A stretch of 61,486 nt of DNA from Mycobacterium kyogaense (GCF_003254575.1 NZ_QJUA01000035.1:1-61486), one strand, 5' to 3'. Shown: positions 7,474-16,089, counted from the first letter of the stretch. Notes: generated by a model not told the origin, from the sequence alone. A program made the numbers and translations.

Positions 7474-8835
7474 ATGGCAGCACTCGAGGCGGATGTCGTC
7501 ATCGTCGGCGCGGGGATCTCCGGATTGATCGCCGCCCGCACGGTTCTCGCCGCCGGCCTGACCCCGGTGATCCTGGAGGCCGACGAACGCGTCGGTGGCC
7601 GCGTCCTCACCGAGGAGGTGGCGCCCGGCCTGCCCGTGGAGCTCGGCGCGCAGTGGATCGGTGACACCCACCACCGCATGTTCGCGCTCGCCGCCGAACT
7701 GGGCGTGCAGACCTACCCGCAGTACGACGAGGGTGAGACGACCTACGAGCTGGCCGGATCAGGCGTCCTGCGCGAGAATGAGTTCCACCGTCGGTTCGGC
7801 GGTGAGCTCGCCGAGCTGGAGAAGGTGCTGCGCCTGCTCGACGAGCTCGCAGCCGAGGTTCCACCGGGGGCGCCGTGGACGGCGCCGCACGCCGCGGAGT
7901 GGGACGCGATCACCGCGGGCGCGTGGTACGACGGTCAGGGGCTCTCCCCGGTCGCGCGCACCCTGCTGGAGATCTGCACGGTGGGAATCCTCGCGGTCCC
8001 GACCGTCGAGGTGTCGTTCCTGCATCTGCTCTTCACGATCCAGACGTGCGGTGTGACCGCCGAACTGTTCGCCGAATCCGAAGGTGGGGCGCAGACGACC
8101 CGCTTCGTCGGTGGTACCGCCGAGATCCCGAATCGGTTGGCGGCGCTGGTCGAAAGTCATCTGGTGCTCCAGGCTCCGGTGCAGCTGATCGAGCACACCG
8201 CCGACAGCGTCACCGTGCACTGCCGCGGAGGCCGGACCGCGCGTGCCCGCCGGGTGATCGTGGCGATCTCGCCGATGCTGGCCGGCCGGATCTCCTACGA
8301 CCCGCCGCTGTCGGGCTACCGTGACCAGCTCACCCAGCGCATGCCGAATTCCGCTGCGATGAAAGCGTTTTTCGTCTACGACGAGCCGTTCTGGCGCGCC
8401 GACGGCTGCAACGGCCAGCTAATCTCCGACATCGGACCCGCCCGCATGTCGAACGACACCTGCATCCCCGGTGACGACCGCGGCGTGATCCTGCTGTTCC
8501 TGGAAGGCGAGCAGGCGCGCACGCACCTGCGGTGGTCCGAGGAGGACCGGCGTGCGGCGCTGACGGCCGAGCTGGTCCGCCACTACGGTGACCGCGCGGC
8601 GCACCCGCAGCTCTACATCGACGGCGAATGGGGCAGCCGACAGTGGACGCGCGGCTGCTACAACGCCAACTGCGGACCGCTCGTGTGGACCACCTACGGG
8701 CCGGCTCTCGCCGAGCCGATCGGGGTGATCCACTGGGCCTCGACCGACACCGCGACGCACTGGAGCGCCTACATGGAGGGCGCCGTGGAAGCGGGCGAGC
8801 GGGCGGCCGGCGAGGTCATCGCGGCGCTCAGTTAG
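7474..8835 (+). CDS. Flavin-containing amine oxidase
   Basis: 453 residues. The N-terminal Rossmann motif is 'VVIVGAGISGLIAARTVLAA', followed by 'ERVGGRVLTE' and 'VELGAQWIG'. The C-terminal FAD-binding region is 'GVIHWASTDTATHWSAYMEG', typical of monoamine/putrescine oxidases. The enzyme oxidises a primary or polyamine to an aldehyde, with ammonia and hydrogen peroxide. Being third in the operon with an amino-acid ABC transporter suggests uptake followed by oxidation of the same compound (inference). The ATG at 7474 is chosen over a GTG at 7465 because GAGAGG lies 9 nt upstream. Confidence 0.9.
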   Translation: MAALEADVVIVGAGISGLIAARTVLAAGLTPVILEADERVGGRVLTEEVAPGLPVELGAQWIGDTHHRMFALAAELGVQTYPQYDEGETTYELAGSGVLRENEFHRRFGGELAELEKVLRLLDELAAEVPPGAPWTAPHAAEWDAITAGAWYDGQGLSPVARTLLEICTVGILAVPTVEVSFLHLLFTIQTCGVTAELFAESEGGAQTTRFVGGTAEIPNRLAALVESHLVLQAPVQLIEHTADSVTVHCRGGRTARARRVIVAISPMLAGRISYDPPLSGYRDQLTQRMPNSAAMKAFFVYDEPFWRADGCNGQLISDIGPARMSNDTCIPGDDRGVILLFLEGEQARTHLRWSEEDRRAALTAELVRHYGDRAAHPQLYIDGEWGSRQWTRGCYNANCGPLVWTTYGPALAEPIGVIHWASTDTATHWSAYMEGAVEAGERAAGEVIAALS

Positions 8836-8841
8836 CTTGCG

Positions 8842-10068
8842 TCACAGCGTGATCGACAGCTCCTCCATACCGCGGAGGGTGACGTTCGGCTTGTAGGCCG
8901 GCTCGGCGGCCAGGCGCGCGTCCGGGAACCGGGCGGTCAACGCGGTCAGCGCAACGGTGGCCTCCAGCCGCGCCAGCGGAGCACCGATGCAGAAATGCGG
9001 GCCCTTGCCGAACCCGAGATGACGGATCACCGGGCGGTCGGGATCGAACACGTCGGCCCGTTCCGTCGCGGCCGGATCGCGATGCGCGGCAGCCAGCAGG
9101 AGCAGCATGTTGTCCCCCTTCGGCACGCGCACCGAGCCGATCGTCATGTCCTCCCCCGCGACCCGACCGATCAGCTGCACGGGCGGGTCGTAGCGCAGCG
9201 TCTCCTCGACCACCGCGCCGGCGCGGCCCGGGTCGCGGCGCAGCGCAGCCCACTGCTCGGGGTGACGCAGCAGCGCCAGCGTCGCGTTGGCGATCAGGTT
9301 CACCGTGGTCTCGTGTCCGGCGATCAACAACAGATTGCACGTCGCGACGATCTCGTCCTCGGTGAGCACGTCACCGGACTCCTCGACCTCGACCAGCGCC
9401 GACATCAGATCCTCGCCCGGTTCGCGGCGTCGGTCGGCGATCAACCCGCGCAGGTACTCTCGCAGCCACCGGCCGGCCCGCAGGCGCTCGTCCACACCGT
9501 CACCGGCGGCGCCGGTGATCGACAGGAACGGATCGAGGGCCTGCGCCAGCAGCGCCGAGGCCTCCCGGAAGCGTGGTTCGTCGTCGACGGGCACCCCGAG
9601 CAGCCAGCAGATCACTGCGACCGGGAGCGGATGAGCCAGCCCGGCGGTCGCGTCGAACGGGCTCGCCGCCGCGTCGAGCAGATGGTCCACCATGCTGGTG
9701 ATGTCGGGTTCCAACGCGCGCACCACCTTGGGCACGAACGCCTTGCTGACCAGCCGACGCAGCCGCGTGTGATCGGGCGGATCGAGGAACAGGAAGCCGG
9801 GCGGCCCCAGGGGGCGCGCCGGGGCGCCGTCGGCGATCGCGCGCTGCGCCACCGTGGACTTCAACCGGTCACTGCAGGCGGCGGGATGGCGCAACACCTC
9901 GTCGCAGTCGGCGTACGACGAGAACACCGCCAGGTTGTGGCCGGGCAGCAGCAGCGGGCCGTGGTCGCGCAGCGCGGCGTAGAGCGGATAAGGATCGGCG
10001 CGGTGGGCGGGGTCGAGGAGTTCGCGCAGCAAGACGTCCGGCGACTGTTCGGTCCTCCCTGGGGTCAT
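8842..10068 (-). CDS. Cytochrome P450
   Basis: 408 residues, the normal length for a bacterial class I P450. The I-helix oxygen-binding motif is 'LLIAGHETTVNLIA', the K-helix ExxR is 'EETLRYDPP', and the heme-thiolate loop is 'FGKGPHFCIGAPLARLE'. It is a soluble monooxygenase that needs ferredoxin partners, none of which are in the window. The ATG overlaps the stop of tgt by 4 nt, so it is translated from the tgt transcript, an unusual pairing. The substrate is unknown; the N-terminal half resembles CYP families acting on small hydrophobic compounds. It converges on the amine oxidase gene. Confidence 0.95.
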   Translation of the reverse strand: MTPGRTEQSPDVLLRELLDPAHRADPYPLYAALRDHGPLLLPGHNLAVFSSYADCDEVLRHPAACSDRLKSTVAQRAIADGAPARPLGPPGFLFLDPPDHTRLRRLVSKAFVPKVVRALEPDITSMVDHLLDAAASPFDATAGLAHPLPVAVICWLLGVPVDDEPRFREASALLAQALDPFLSITGAAGDGVDERLRAGRWLREYLRGLIADRRREPGEDLMSALVEVEESGDVLTEDEIVATCNLLLIAGHETTVNLIANATLALLRHPEQWAALRRDPGRAGAVVEETLRYDPPVQLIGRVAGEDMTIGSVRVPKGDNMLLLLAAAHRDPAATERADVFDPDRPVIRHLGFGKGPHFCIGAPLARLEATVALTALTARFPDARLAAEPAYKPNVTLRGMEELSITL

Positions 10069-11336
10069 GCCCTATTGTGCGCGCGCCCGTAATACCGGCC
10101 CAGCACGTGCTCGCGCAGCTCGTCGAACCGGCCCGCGAGGATCGCCGCGCGCATATCGTCGACCAGCCGGACCACGAAACGCTCGTTGTGGATCGTCGCC
10201 AGCGTCGACGCGAGGATCTCCTTGGCCTTGAACAGGTGACGCAGGTAGGCCCGGGTGTAGTGCGCGCAGGTGTAGCAGTCGCACTCGGCGTCGAGCGGGG
10301 TGAAGTCGCGGCGATACCGCGACCCGGTGATGTTGTAGCGACCGTCCGCGGAGTAGATCGCCGCGTTCCGGGCCACCCGCGAGGGCGAGACGCAGTCGAA
10401 CGTGTCCGCGCCGGCCTCCACCGCCGCGAACAGGTCGTCGGGTTCGCTGATGCCGAGCAGGTGCCGTGGCTTGTCGTCGGGCAGTTCGCTGGTGACCCAG
10501 CCGACGATGGTTGCGAGGTTCTGCTTCTCCAACGCGCCACCGATTCCGTAGCCGTCGAACCCGGCGCCGTCGTCGTCGACGATCTCGGTCAGCCCCCGCG
10601 CGGCGTGGCGGCGCAGATCCTCGTACTGGGCGCCCTGCACCACGCCGAACAGCGCCTGCGGCGGTTTGTGGGCGCGCACCTCGGTCAACCGGCGGTGCTC
10701 GACCAGGCAGCGCTGCGCCCAGCGGTGTGTGCGCTCGACCGACTGCTCCTGGTAGCCGCGGGTGTTCACCAGCGTGGTCAGCTCGTCGAACGCGAAGATG
10801 ATGTCGGCGCCGAGCTGATGCTGGATACCGATCGACACCTCCGGGGTGAAGCGGTGCAACGAGCCGTTCAGATGCGAGCGGAACGTGACACCGTCGTCGT
10901 CGACATGGGCGAGCCGCTGCTTTCCCTCGGCGATGATGTCGTCGGTCTGGACCCGGGTGGTGTCCATCGCCAGCACTTTCTTGAACCCGACGCCCAGCGA
11001 CATCACCTGGAAACCACCGCTGTCGGTGAACGTGGGGCCCGGCCAGTTCATGAACGCACCCAAGCCGCCGGCCTCGTCGACGATGTCGGCGCCGGGTTGC
11101 AGGTAGAGGTGGTAGGCGTTGGCCAGGACCGCCTGCGCACCAAGGTCTTTCATGGTCTCGGGCAGGACCGCCTTGACGGTGGCCTGGGTGCCGACCGCGA
11201 TGAACGCCGGGGTACGGATCTCACCGTGCGGAGTGTGGATGACACCGGCGCGACCCCGCCGTCCCGGCAACTCCGCGTCGACGCAGAAAAACGGATCGCG
11301 GGTGTCAGGGGGCGGCACGGACGTAGATTCTTCCAC
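10065..11336 (-). CDS. tgt: tRNA-guanine transglycosylase, probable queuine-type
   Basis: 423 residues. 'FTDSGGFQVMSLG' carries the substrate-binding Asp-Ser, 'FDCVSPSRVARNA' the nucleophilic aspartate, and 'CDCYTCAHYTRAYLRHL' plus a later His the zinc site. The enzyme exchanges G34 of GUN tRNAs for a deazaguanine. The pocket differs from preQ1-type enzymes as I know them: 'FDELTT' replaces the usual DECT, and 'GGALEKQ' replaces GGLAVGE. That suggests altered base choice such as queuine salvage (inference). GTG start. It lies divergent and 1 nt from a lipoprotein start. Confidence 0.9.
   Translation of the reverse strand: MEESTSVPPPDTRDPFFCVDAELPGRRGRAGVIHTPHGEIRTPAFIAVGTQATVKAVLPETMKDLGAQAVLANAYHLYLQPGADIVDEAGGLGAFMNWPGPTFTDSGGFQVMSLGVGFKKVLAMDTTRVQTDDIIAEGKQRLAHVDDDGVTFRSHLNGSLHRFTPEVSIGIQHQLGADIIFAFDELTTLVNTRGYQEQSVERTHRWAQRCLVEHRRLTEVRAHKPPQALFGVVQGAQYEDLRRHAARGLTEIVDDDGAGFDGYGIGGALEKQNLATIVGWVTSELPDDKPRHLLGISEPDDLFAAVEAGADTFDCVSPSRVARNAAIYSADGRYNITGSRYRRDFTPLDAECDCYTCAHYTRAYLRHLFKAKEILASTLATIHNERFVVRLVDDMRAAILAGRFDELREHVLGRYYGRAHNRA
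11324..11329 (+). promoter_or_regulatory. -10 hexamer for leaderless lipoprotein transcript
   Basis: TAGATT ends 8 nt before the GTG at 11338, so the transcript probably starts at the start codon. It lies inside the 5' end of tgt on the other strand. Confidence 0.5.
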
Positions 11337-11337
11337 T

Positions 11338-11772
11338 GTGAGGATGCGAGGCGCGTGGGCCGGTGTGGCGGCGACGGTCCTGGCCGGATGTTCGTCGGCC
11401 CCGCCACCCTACGAGCCGCCACCGGGCCAGCTGGTCGCCGGCACCGCGCAGGTCAGCGTCAACGGTCAGGACCTCGGCAGCACGGAGTCCGTGCGCTGCA
11501 CGCCGGCCGGCTCCCTGATGACGATCGAGACCGGTGACGACACCAGCGGCGTCTCGGCTCTGGTGTCCGGTGCCGAGGGCCTGAGCGTGCGCCAGGTCGG
11601 CATCACCGACCTCGGCGGGTTCACCGGCAGCTACAACTCGGGGCTGGGGGGTGATGCTTCGGTGAGCATGACGGGCCGCACCTACGAGATCACCGGCACC
11701 GCGGACGGGTTCGCCACCGACAACCCGAGCTTCCGCACGTCAGGCACGTTCGCCATCGCCGTCTCCTGCTGA
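11338..11772 (+). CDS. LpqH-type lipoprotein (19 kDa antigen paralogue)
   Basis: 144 residues. A lipoprotein signal ends in 'ATVLAGCSSAPPP', so Cys is lipidated and the protein sits on the outer face of the membrane or envelope. The mature part has the LpqH pattern: paired cysteines ('ESVRCTP' and final 'AIAVSC'), 'TDLGGFTGSYNSG' and 'GRTYEITGTADGF', matching the LpqH gene 150 nt downstream. A GTG at 11338 after a well-placed -10 or an ATG at 11344 are both possible starts. Function of the family is unclear; LpqH is a surface glycolipoprotein recognised by TLR2 in M. tuberculosis. Confidence 0.8.
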   Translation: MRMRGAWAGVAATVLAGCSSAPPPYEPPPGQLVAGTAQVSVNGQDLGSTESVRCTPAGSLMTIETGDDTSGVSALVSGAEGLSVRQVGITDLGGFTGSYNSGLGGDASVSMTGRTYEITGTADGFATDNPSFRTSGTFAIAVSC

Positions 11773-11922
11773 CCTGGCGTTCGCGCGCTCTAGGAGTCTG
11801 GGTGTCGGCCGACTTCCGGCTGTGTCACATTTTCGTAATATGGCTAACCCGACGCGGCTCGCCGCCCATACTGACCGCGGTGATCCACCGGCGGATCCCC
11901 ACGAAACGAAGGAGAACCCGTG

Positions 11923-12384
11923 ATGAAGCGTGAAATCCTGGTCGCCGTCGGCGGCGCAGCGATCCTCATCGCCGGCCTGTCAGGCTGTTCCTCCGAGAAG
12001 AAGTCCGAGACATCAGGAGAGACCTCGTCCGTCGCGGCGGCGCAGGGCAAGTCCACCGTCACCATCGACGGCAAGGACCAGGCGATCGAGGGCAACGTGG
12101 TCTGCACCGATGCGGGCGGCAACACCAACATCGCGATCGGAAACCCGACCGGCGGTGTCGGTGCGGTGGTCACCACGGGTGACAGTCCGTCTGTGGTGTC
12201 GGTCGCACTGGGCAACGTCAACGGCGTGACGCTGGGCTACGCCAGCGCTGCGGGCCAGGGTGAGGCCAAGGTCGAGAAGGACGACAAGACCTACAAGATC
12301 TCGGGCAACGCCACCGGCATCGACATGGCCAACCCGATGCAACCCGTCACCAAGCCGTTCGAGATCGAGGTCAGCTGCCCCTGA
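11923..12384 (+). CDS. lpqH: LpqH family lipoprotein (19 kDa antigen homologue)
   Basis: 153 residues. The lipobox is 'LIAGLSGCSSEKKS', followed by a Ser/Thr-rich stretch (likely O-glycosylated in this family) and the LpqH fold with 'EGNVVCTDAGGNTNIAIG', 'KTYKISGNATG' and a C-terminal 'EIEVSC'. The ATG at 11923 has AAGGAG at 11909-11914; a GTG three bases earlier is less likely. The 150-nt upstream region contains a small inverted repeat (GATCC/GGATC, 11882-11897) in the probable leader. It forms a tandem paralogous pair with the lipoprotein upstream. Confidence 0.88.
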   Translation: MKREILVAVGGAAILIAGLSGCSSEKKSETSGETSSVAAAQGKSTVTIDGKDQAIEGNVVCTDAGGNTNIAIGNPTGGVGAVVTTGDSPSVVSVALGNVNGVTLGYASAAGQGEAKVEKDDKTYKISGNATGIDMANPMQPVTKPFEIEVSCP

Positions 12385-12450
12385 CTCATCGGAGCGCGCT
12401 ATATCCGGCCAATGCCGGCAAACCCCGCTCGGGAGTACGGGCGGACCACT

Positions 12451-12456
12451 TAGGCT
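12451..12456 (+). promoter_or_regulatory. -10 hexamer for leaderless secreted-protein transcript
   Basis: TAGGCT ends exactly 7 nt before the ATG at 12464, predicting transcription start at the start codon. Confidence 0.55.
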
Positions 12457-12463
12457 GCAGGGC

Positions 12464-12835
12464 ATGAAAGGTCTGCTCGCCCTTGCCGGTGGTCTGCTCG
12501 TCGCTCCTGTGCTGGGGCTCGGCGCTGGAAACGCCACGGCGTCGCCGGGCGCCTGCGACAACGCCGCGTGCGTCCCGTACGTGGACCGCGGGGTGCATGT
12601 CGGCGGTGAATGCAACCAGACGACCCGCTACAACTTCGGCCTCGACGCCAGCGGCAACACGCTGGCGTGCAGTTCGAAGCGCATGTGGGTGTCGTTCCCA
12701 CCGCTGGTCGGTGTCAAGCTGCTGCGCTCGCCGTGCGGCGACGCGACGGGGGTGGCCCAATCACCCGACGGCGTGCCGTTGAAGTGCGCCGGCGGCGCGT
12801 GGTCCGCCGATTACTCGGTGATGTTCTACGGCTGA
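12464..12835 (+). CDS. Small secreted cysteine-containing protein of unknown function
   Basis: 123 residues. A Sec signal peptide of about 24 residues ('LLALAGGLLVAPVLGLG') ends near 'NATASPGA'. The mature domain of about 95 residues has six cysteines (for example 'GACDNAACVPY' and 'PLKCAGGAWS'), suggesting a disulfide-stabilised extracellular protein. I do not recognise a family. A TAGGCT box 7 nt before the ATG points to a leaderless mRNA. It lies between lpqH and a small acidic protein gene on the same strand. Confidence 0.75.
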   Translation: MKGLLALAGGLLVAPVLGLGAGNATASPGACDNAACVPYVDRGVHVGGECNQTTRYNFGLDASGNTLACSSKRMWVSFPPLVGVKLLRSPCGDATGVAQSPDGVPLKCAGGAWSADYSVMFYG

Positions 12836-12851
12836 GGCAGACTCCTCTGTC

Positions 12852-13148
12852 ATGGACCGCAACGGCGATTACGACGACGAAGGACCCGACAACACCCTCG
12901 GGCCGAGTGAGTCCCTGGATTCCGACGAGGTGCGCAACGACGACGGCGACATCGTCGTCGATCCGCCCGATCAGTGGATCGAGGCGGAGGACGACGAGAG
13001 CCTCGACGAGCGCCTCGCCGCCGAGGAGCCCGACGTGCTGCCCCCGGCAGACCCCGAGGTGCGGACCGACCGTCGTGACCTCGGCCAGATCGACGGGACA
13101 CCCGAGGACGGTGATTCCTTCTATACCGTCGTCGACGACGACGAGTGA
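12852..13148 (+). CDS. Small acidic protein, DUF5709-like
   Basis: 98 residues and extremely acidic. 'NTLGPSESLDSDEVRNDDGD' at the N-terminus and 'SLDERLAAEEPDV' in the middle match the layout of the mycobacterial DUF5709 proteins ('SLDxRLAxEEPD'). There is no signal peptide or membrane segment, and it is probably largely disordered. Function is unknown. It ends 1 nt before the convergent DeoR gene. The domain call is from memory of the motif, not a search. Confidence 0.65.
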   Translation: MDRNGDYDDEGPDNTLGPSESLDSDEVRNDDGDIVVDPPDQWIEAEDDESLDERLAAEEPDVLPPADPEVRTDRRDLGQIDGTPEDGDSFYTVVDDDE

Positions 13149-13916
13149 CTAGGCGCGAATCACGACCGGACCGAGAGCCTCGTACCGGCGGGCGATCGCT
13201 GAGTCGAGTTCGGCTCCGCTGACGATCGATTCGAAGTCGGACACCTTCGCGAAGCGGCAGAAGCTGCTCTCACCGAACTTCGAGTGTGCCGCCACCAGGA
13301 TGGGCCGTCGGGCCACCTGCACCGCGGTGCTCTTCACGGCGGCCACCGCCGGGTCGGGTGTCGTCAACCCGTGCTCGAGCGAGATCCCGTTGGTGCCCAG
13401 GAAAGCCACGTCGATCACCAGGCCGGAGAGCATGTCCACGGCCCAGTGGTCCACGGTGGCCAGGGTCCTGCCTCGCATCCGACCGCCGAGCAGCAGCACG
13501 GTGACGGTGCTGCTGTGGGCCAGCGCCTCGGCGACGAGCAGTGACGACGTCACGACCGTCAGCTCCTTCTCGGCCAACCGTTCGGCGATCAGCCGGGGCG
13601 TGAAACCCTCGTCCAGATAGACGGTTTCGGCACCGTGCAGCAGTTCGCTGGCCGCGATGGCCATGCGGTGCTTCTGCGCGGAATCGACTTGGCTGCGGTA
13701 TTCGACACCGGACTCGAAGGACGCCGTCTCCAGCGGCACCGCGCCGCCGTGCACCCGCTTGAGCAGGCGGCGGCCCGCCAGCACCTTGAGGTCGCGGCGG
13801 ATGGTCTCGCTCGCGACGTCCAGCTCTGTCGCGAGCGAGGCCACCTCGACCCGGCCACGGGTGCGGGCGAACTCGACGATCCTGCTCTGGCGGGTGTCGG
13901 AATCCACCGACGTCAC
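13149..13916 (-). CDS. DeoR-family transcriptional regulator of the polyol PTS locus
   Basis: 255 residues. The N-terminal DeoR helix-turn-helix is 'RVEVASLATELDVASETIRR' with the family motif 'RVHGGAVP', followed by a sugar-phosphate-sensing domain with 'VYLDEGFTPRLIAERL' and 'DVAFLGTNGIS'. Regulators of this family usually repress sugar PTS genes and are released by a phosphorylated sugar. The GTG start is 1 nt after the PTS stop, so both are on one mRNA. Candidate operators are the inverted repeats at 15967-15974 and 16021-16028 in the PTS/dehydrogenase intergenic region. Confidence 0.9.
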   Translation of the reverse strand: MTSVDSDTRQSRIVEFARTRGRVEVASLATELDVASETIRRDLKVLAGRRLLKRVHGGAVPLETASFESGVEYRSQVDSAQKHRMAIAASELLHGAETVYLDEGFTPRLIAERLAEKELTVVTSSLLVAEALAHSSTVTVLLLGGRMRGRTLATVDHWAVDMLSGLVIDVAFLGTNGISLEHGLTTPDPAVAAVKSTAVQVARRPILVAAHSKFGESSFCRFAKVSDFESIVSGAELDSAIARRYEALGPVVIRA

Positions 13917-13917
13917 G

Positions 13918-15909
13918 CTAGTCGGCTGCGGTCAGGATCGCCTTGATCTCCTCGGCCGTGGTGGCCGCCCGCAGCCGGGCGACGTCGTCGGCCTTGAGGA
14001 ACACCTGAGCGATCTTCGTCAGCAGCGCCATGTGATCCTTTCCGGCCCCGGCGATCCCGACGACGAACTCGGCCGGCTTGCCGTTCCAGTCGACCGGCTC
14101 GGCGTAGCGCACGAACGACAGTCCGGTGCGCCGGATCGCATCCTTGGCCTCGTTGGTGCCGTGCGGAATCGCCAGACCGTTGCCCATGTAGGTCGAGATC
14201 GAGCTCTCCCGGTCGTGCATCGCACTCACGTAGGCCTGCTCGACTGCGCCTGCGGCGACCAGCAATTGGCCTGCTTCGTCGATGGCGTCGGCTGTGCTGC
14301 GGGCCGTCCCGGCGAGCACGATCGAGTCCAGGGACAGGACGTCCCCGTCGGTCGTCGGCGCGGATTCTTCGGGTACCGGTGTTGCGTCGGCGCCCGCTGC
14401 CCCGTTCGTTTCGGCCAGCGTCTCGACGATCTCGTCGTAGCGGGGGCTGCCCATGAAGTCGTCGACGGAGACGTGGCGCGCCGAGGGTGTGCGCTGGCGC
14501 GCGCGATCGGTCAGATCGCGATGGGACACGACCAGGTCGTAGGTGTCGGTGAGGTTGGAGATCGCCGCGTTCGACACCTTCACGTCACCGAACCCCGCAC
14601 TCTGGATCTTGCGGCGCAGCACCGAAGCCCCCATCGCCGAGGAGCCCATACCGGCATCGCAGGCGAACACGATGGTGTGGATGGGTCCCATCTCCGAACC
14701 AGGACCAGTCGCCACCCCGCCGGCGAGAGCCGAAGCGACACTGGACTTCTTGCCCTTCATCGACTCCATGTTCGCCGTCGCGGCGGCGAGGTCGGGCTCG
14801 TCGGTGTCCTTGTCGGTCTTGAGCAGGAACGCCGCGACCGCGAACGACACCGCCGTGGCGCCGAGAACCGCCAGCGTGACACCGAGGAAGCTGTTGCCCG
14901 GCGTCTGGGCGTAGATCGCGATGATCGACCCCGGGGCGGCGGGCGCACGCAGCCCCGACCCGAACAGCACGTTGATGAACACACCGGTCATGCCGCCGAG
15001 GATGGTGGCGGCGATCAGCTTCGGCTTCATCAGCACGTAGGGGAAGTAGATCTCGTGGATGCCGCCGAAGAACTGGATGATCGCCGCGCCGGGGGCCGAC
15101 GCGCGGGCCGCGCCGCGACCGAAGAACATGAACGCCAACAGCACACCGAGGCCGGGGCCGGGGTTGGTCTCCAGCAGGAACAGGATCGACTTCCCGGTCT
15201 CCAGAGCTTGCGTGGTGCCCAACGGGGTGAGCACGCCGTGGTTGATGGCGTTGTTGAGGAACAGCACCTTCGCCGGCTCGATCAACAGCGAGGTGAGCGG
15301 TAGGAGGTCGTTGTCGACGAGGAAGTCGACGGCGTTGCCGGCACCGCGGGTGAACGCCGAGACGATCGGACCGACACCGAAGAAGCCGACGATCGCCAGC
15401 AGCATGCCGAGGATGCCGGCGGAGAAGTTGTCGACGAGCATCTCGAAACCGGGGCGGACCTTGCCTTCCCACAGCGCGTCCAGCTTCTTCATGCACCAGC
15501 CACCGAGCGGACCCATGAGCATCGCGCCCATGAACATGGGCACGTCGGAGCCGGTCACCACGCCGATCGTGGCGATGGCGCCGACGACCGCGCCGCGGTT
15601 GCCGTGCACCATCCGGCCGCCGGTGTAGCCGATCAGGATCGGCAGCAGGTAGGTGATCATCGGGCCGACGATGCCGCCGCCGTCATAGGAGCCCCAGCCA
15701 CCGATGTGGGCCACCCAGCCGTCGGGGTTCTTCAACGCGGAGAAGATGCCCTGCAGCCAGCCCTGCTCGATGAACAGGGCGGTGATCAGGCCCCACGCGA
15801 TGAACGCGCCGATGTTGGGCATGACCATGTTGGACAGGGCCGTGCCGAATTTCTGGACGCGTACCCGAGCCCCGACACGGGGCGGTGTGTCCTGGGTTGC
15901 TGTTGACAT
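13918..15909 (-). CDS. mtlA: Mannitol-type PTS permease, fused EIIC-EIIB-EIIA
   Basis: 663 residues in three domains. EIIC (about 1-350) is membrane-embedded, with 'NNAINHGVLTPLGTTQALET' typical of the mannitol group. EIIB (about 400-495) has the phosphocysteine loop 'VFACDAGMGSSAMG'. EIIA (about 525-663) has the active histidine in 'YMGNGLAIPHGTNEAKDAI'. It phosphorylates a hexitol on import using HPr-P (HPr and EI are not in the window). The ATG at 15909 has a GGAGGAG ribosome-binding site; a 119-residue upstream extension of the frame is spurious. The facing dehydrogenase supports a sugar-alcohol substrate. Confidence 0.92.
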   Translation of the reverse strand: MSTATQDTPPRVGARVRVQKFGTALSNMVMPNIGAFIAWGLITALFIEQGWLQGIFSALKNPDGWVAHIGGWGSYDGGGIVGPMITYLLPILIGYTGGRMVHGNRGAVVGAIATIGVVTGSDVPMFMGAMLMGPLGGWCMKKLDALWEGKVRPGFEMLVDNFSAGILGMLLAIVGFFGVGPIVSAFTRGAGNAVDFLVDNDLLPLTSLLIEPAKVLFLNNAINHGVLTPLGTTQALETGKSILFLLETNPGPGLGVLLAFMFFGRGAARASAPGAAIIQFFGGIHEIYFPYVLMKPKLIAATILGGMTGVFINVLFGSGLRAPAAPGSIIAIYAQTPGNSFLGVTLAVLGATAVSFAVAAFLLKTDKDTDEPDLAAATANMESMKGKKSSVASALAGGVATGPGSEMGPIHTIVFACDAGMGSSAMGASVLRRKIQSAGFGDVKVSNAAISNLTDTYDLVVSHRDLTDRARQRTPSARHVSVDDFMGSPRYDEIVETLAETNGAAGADATPVPEESAPTTDGDVLSLDSIVLAGTARSTADAIDEAGQLLVAAGAVEQAYVSAMHDRESSISTYMGNGLAIPHGTNEAKDAIRRTGLSFVRYAEPVDWNGKPAEFVVGIAGAGKDHMALLTKIAQVFLKADDVARLRAATTAEEIKAILTAAD

Positions 15910-15966
15910 GGAGCTCCTCCGATTCTTGCCGGTGACGCCGGTCACATCGTCCAGTACACCCCACAA

Positions 15967-16028
15967 ACGGGCATCAGCGCAAGAACTCGGGCAGATTCGG
16001 TCAATATTCGTGGTGGTTTTATGCCCGT
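15967..16028. promoter_or_regulatory. Divergent promoter region with inverted repeats (candidate DeoR operators)
   Basis: The 180-nt gap between the PTS gene and the polyol dehydrogenase holds ACGGGCAT (15967-15974) and its exact complement ATGCCCGT (16021-16028), 54 bp apart (about five helical turns). A related CTCGGGCA lies between them. This suits two DNA-bound regulator dimers, plausibly DeoR, that control both directions. Assignment to DeoR is inference. Confidence 0.4.
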
Positions 16029-16089
16029 ATGGCGGATAGAGTGCTGAAGAGCACACCAGCGAGCATGTCGCCGACGAGAGGACACCACG

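Noticed and set aside
10077..11537. 486-codon plus-strand frame
   Set aside because: Antisense to tgt. Low-complexity His/Arg/Gly sequence without recognisable motifs.
13657..15303. 548-codon plus-strand frame
   Set aside because: Antisense to the PTS permease gene, whose EIIC, EIIB and EIIA motifs are intact.
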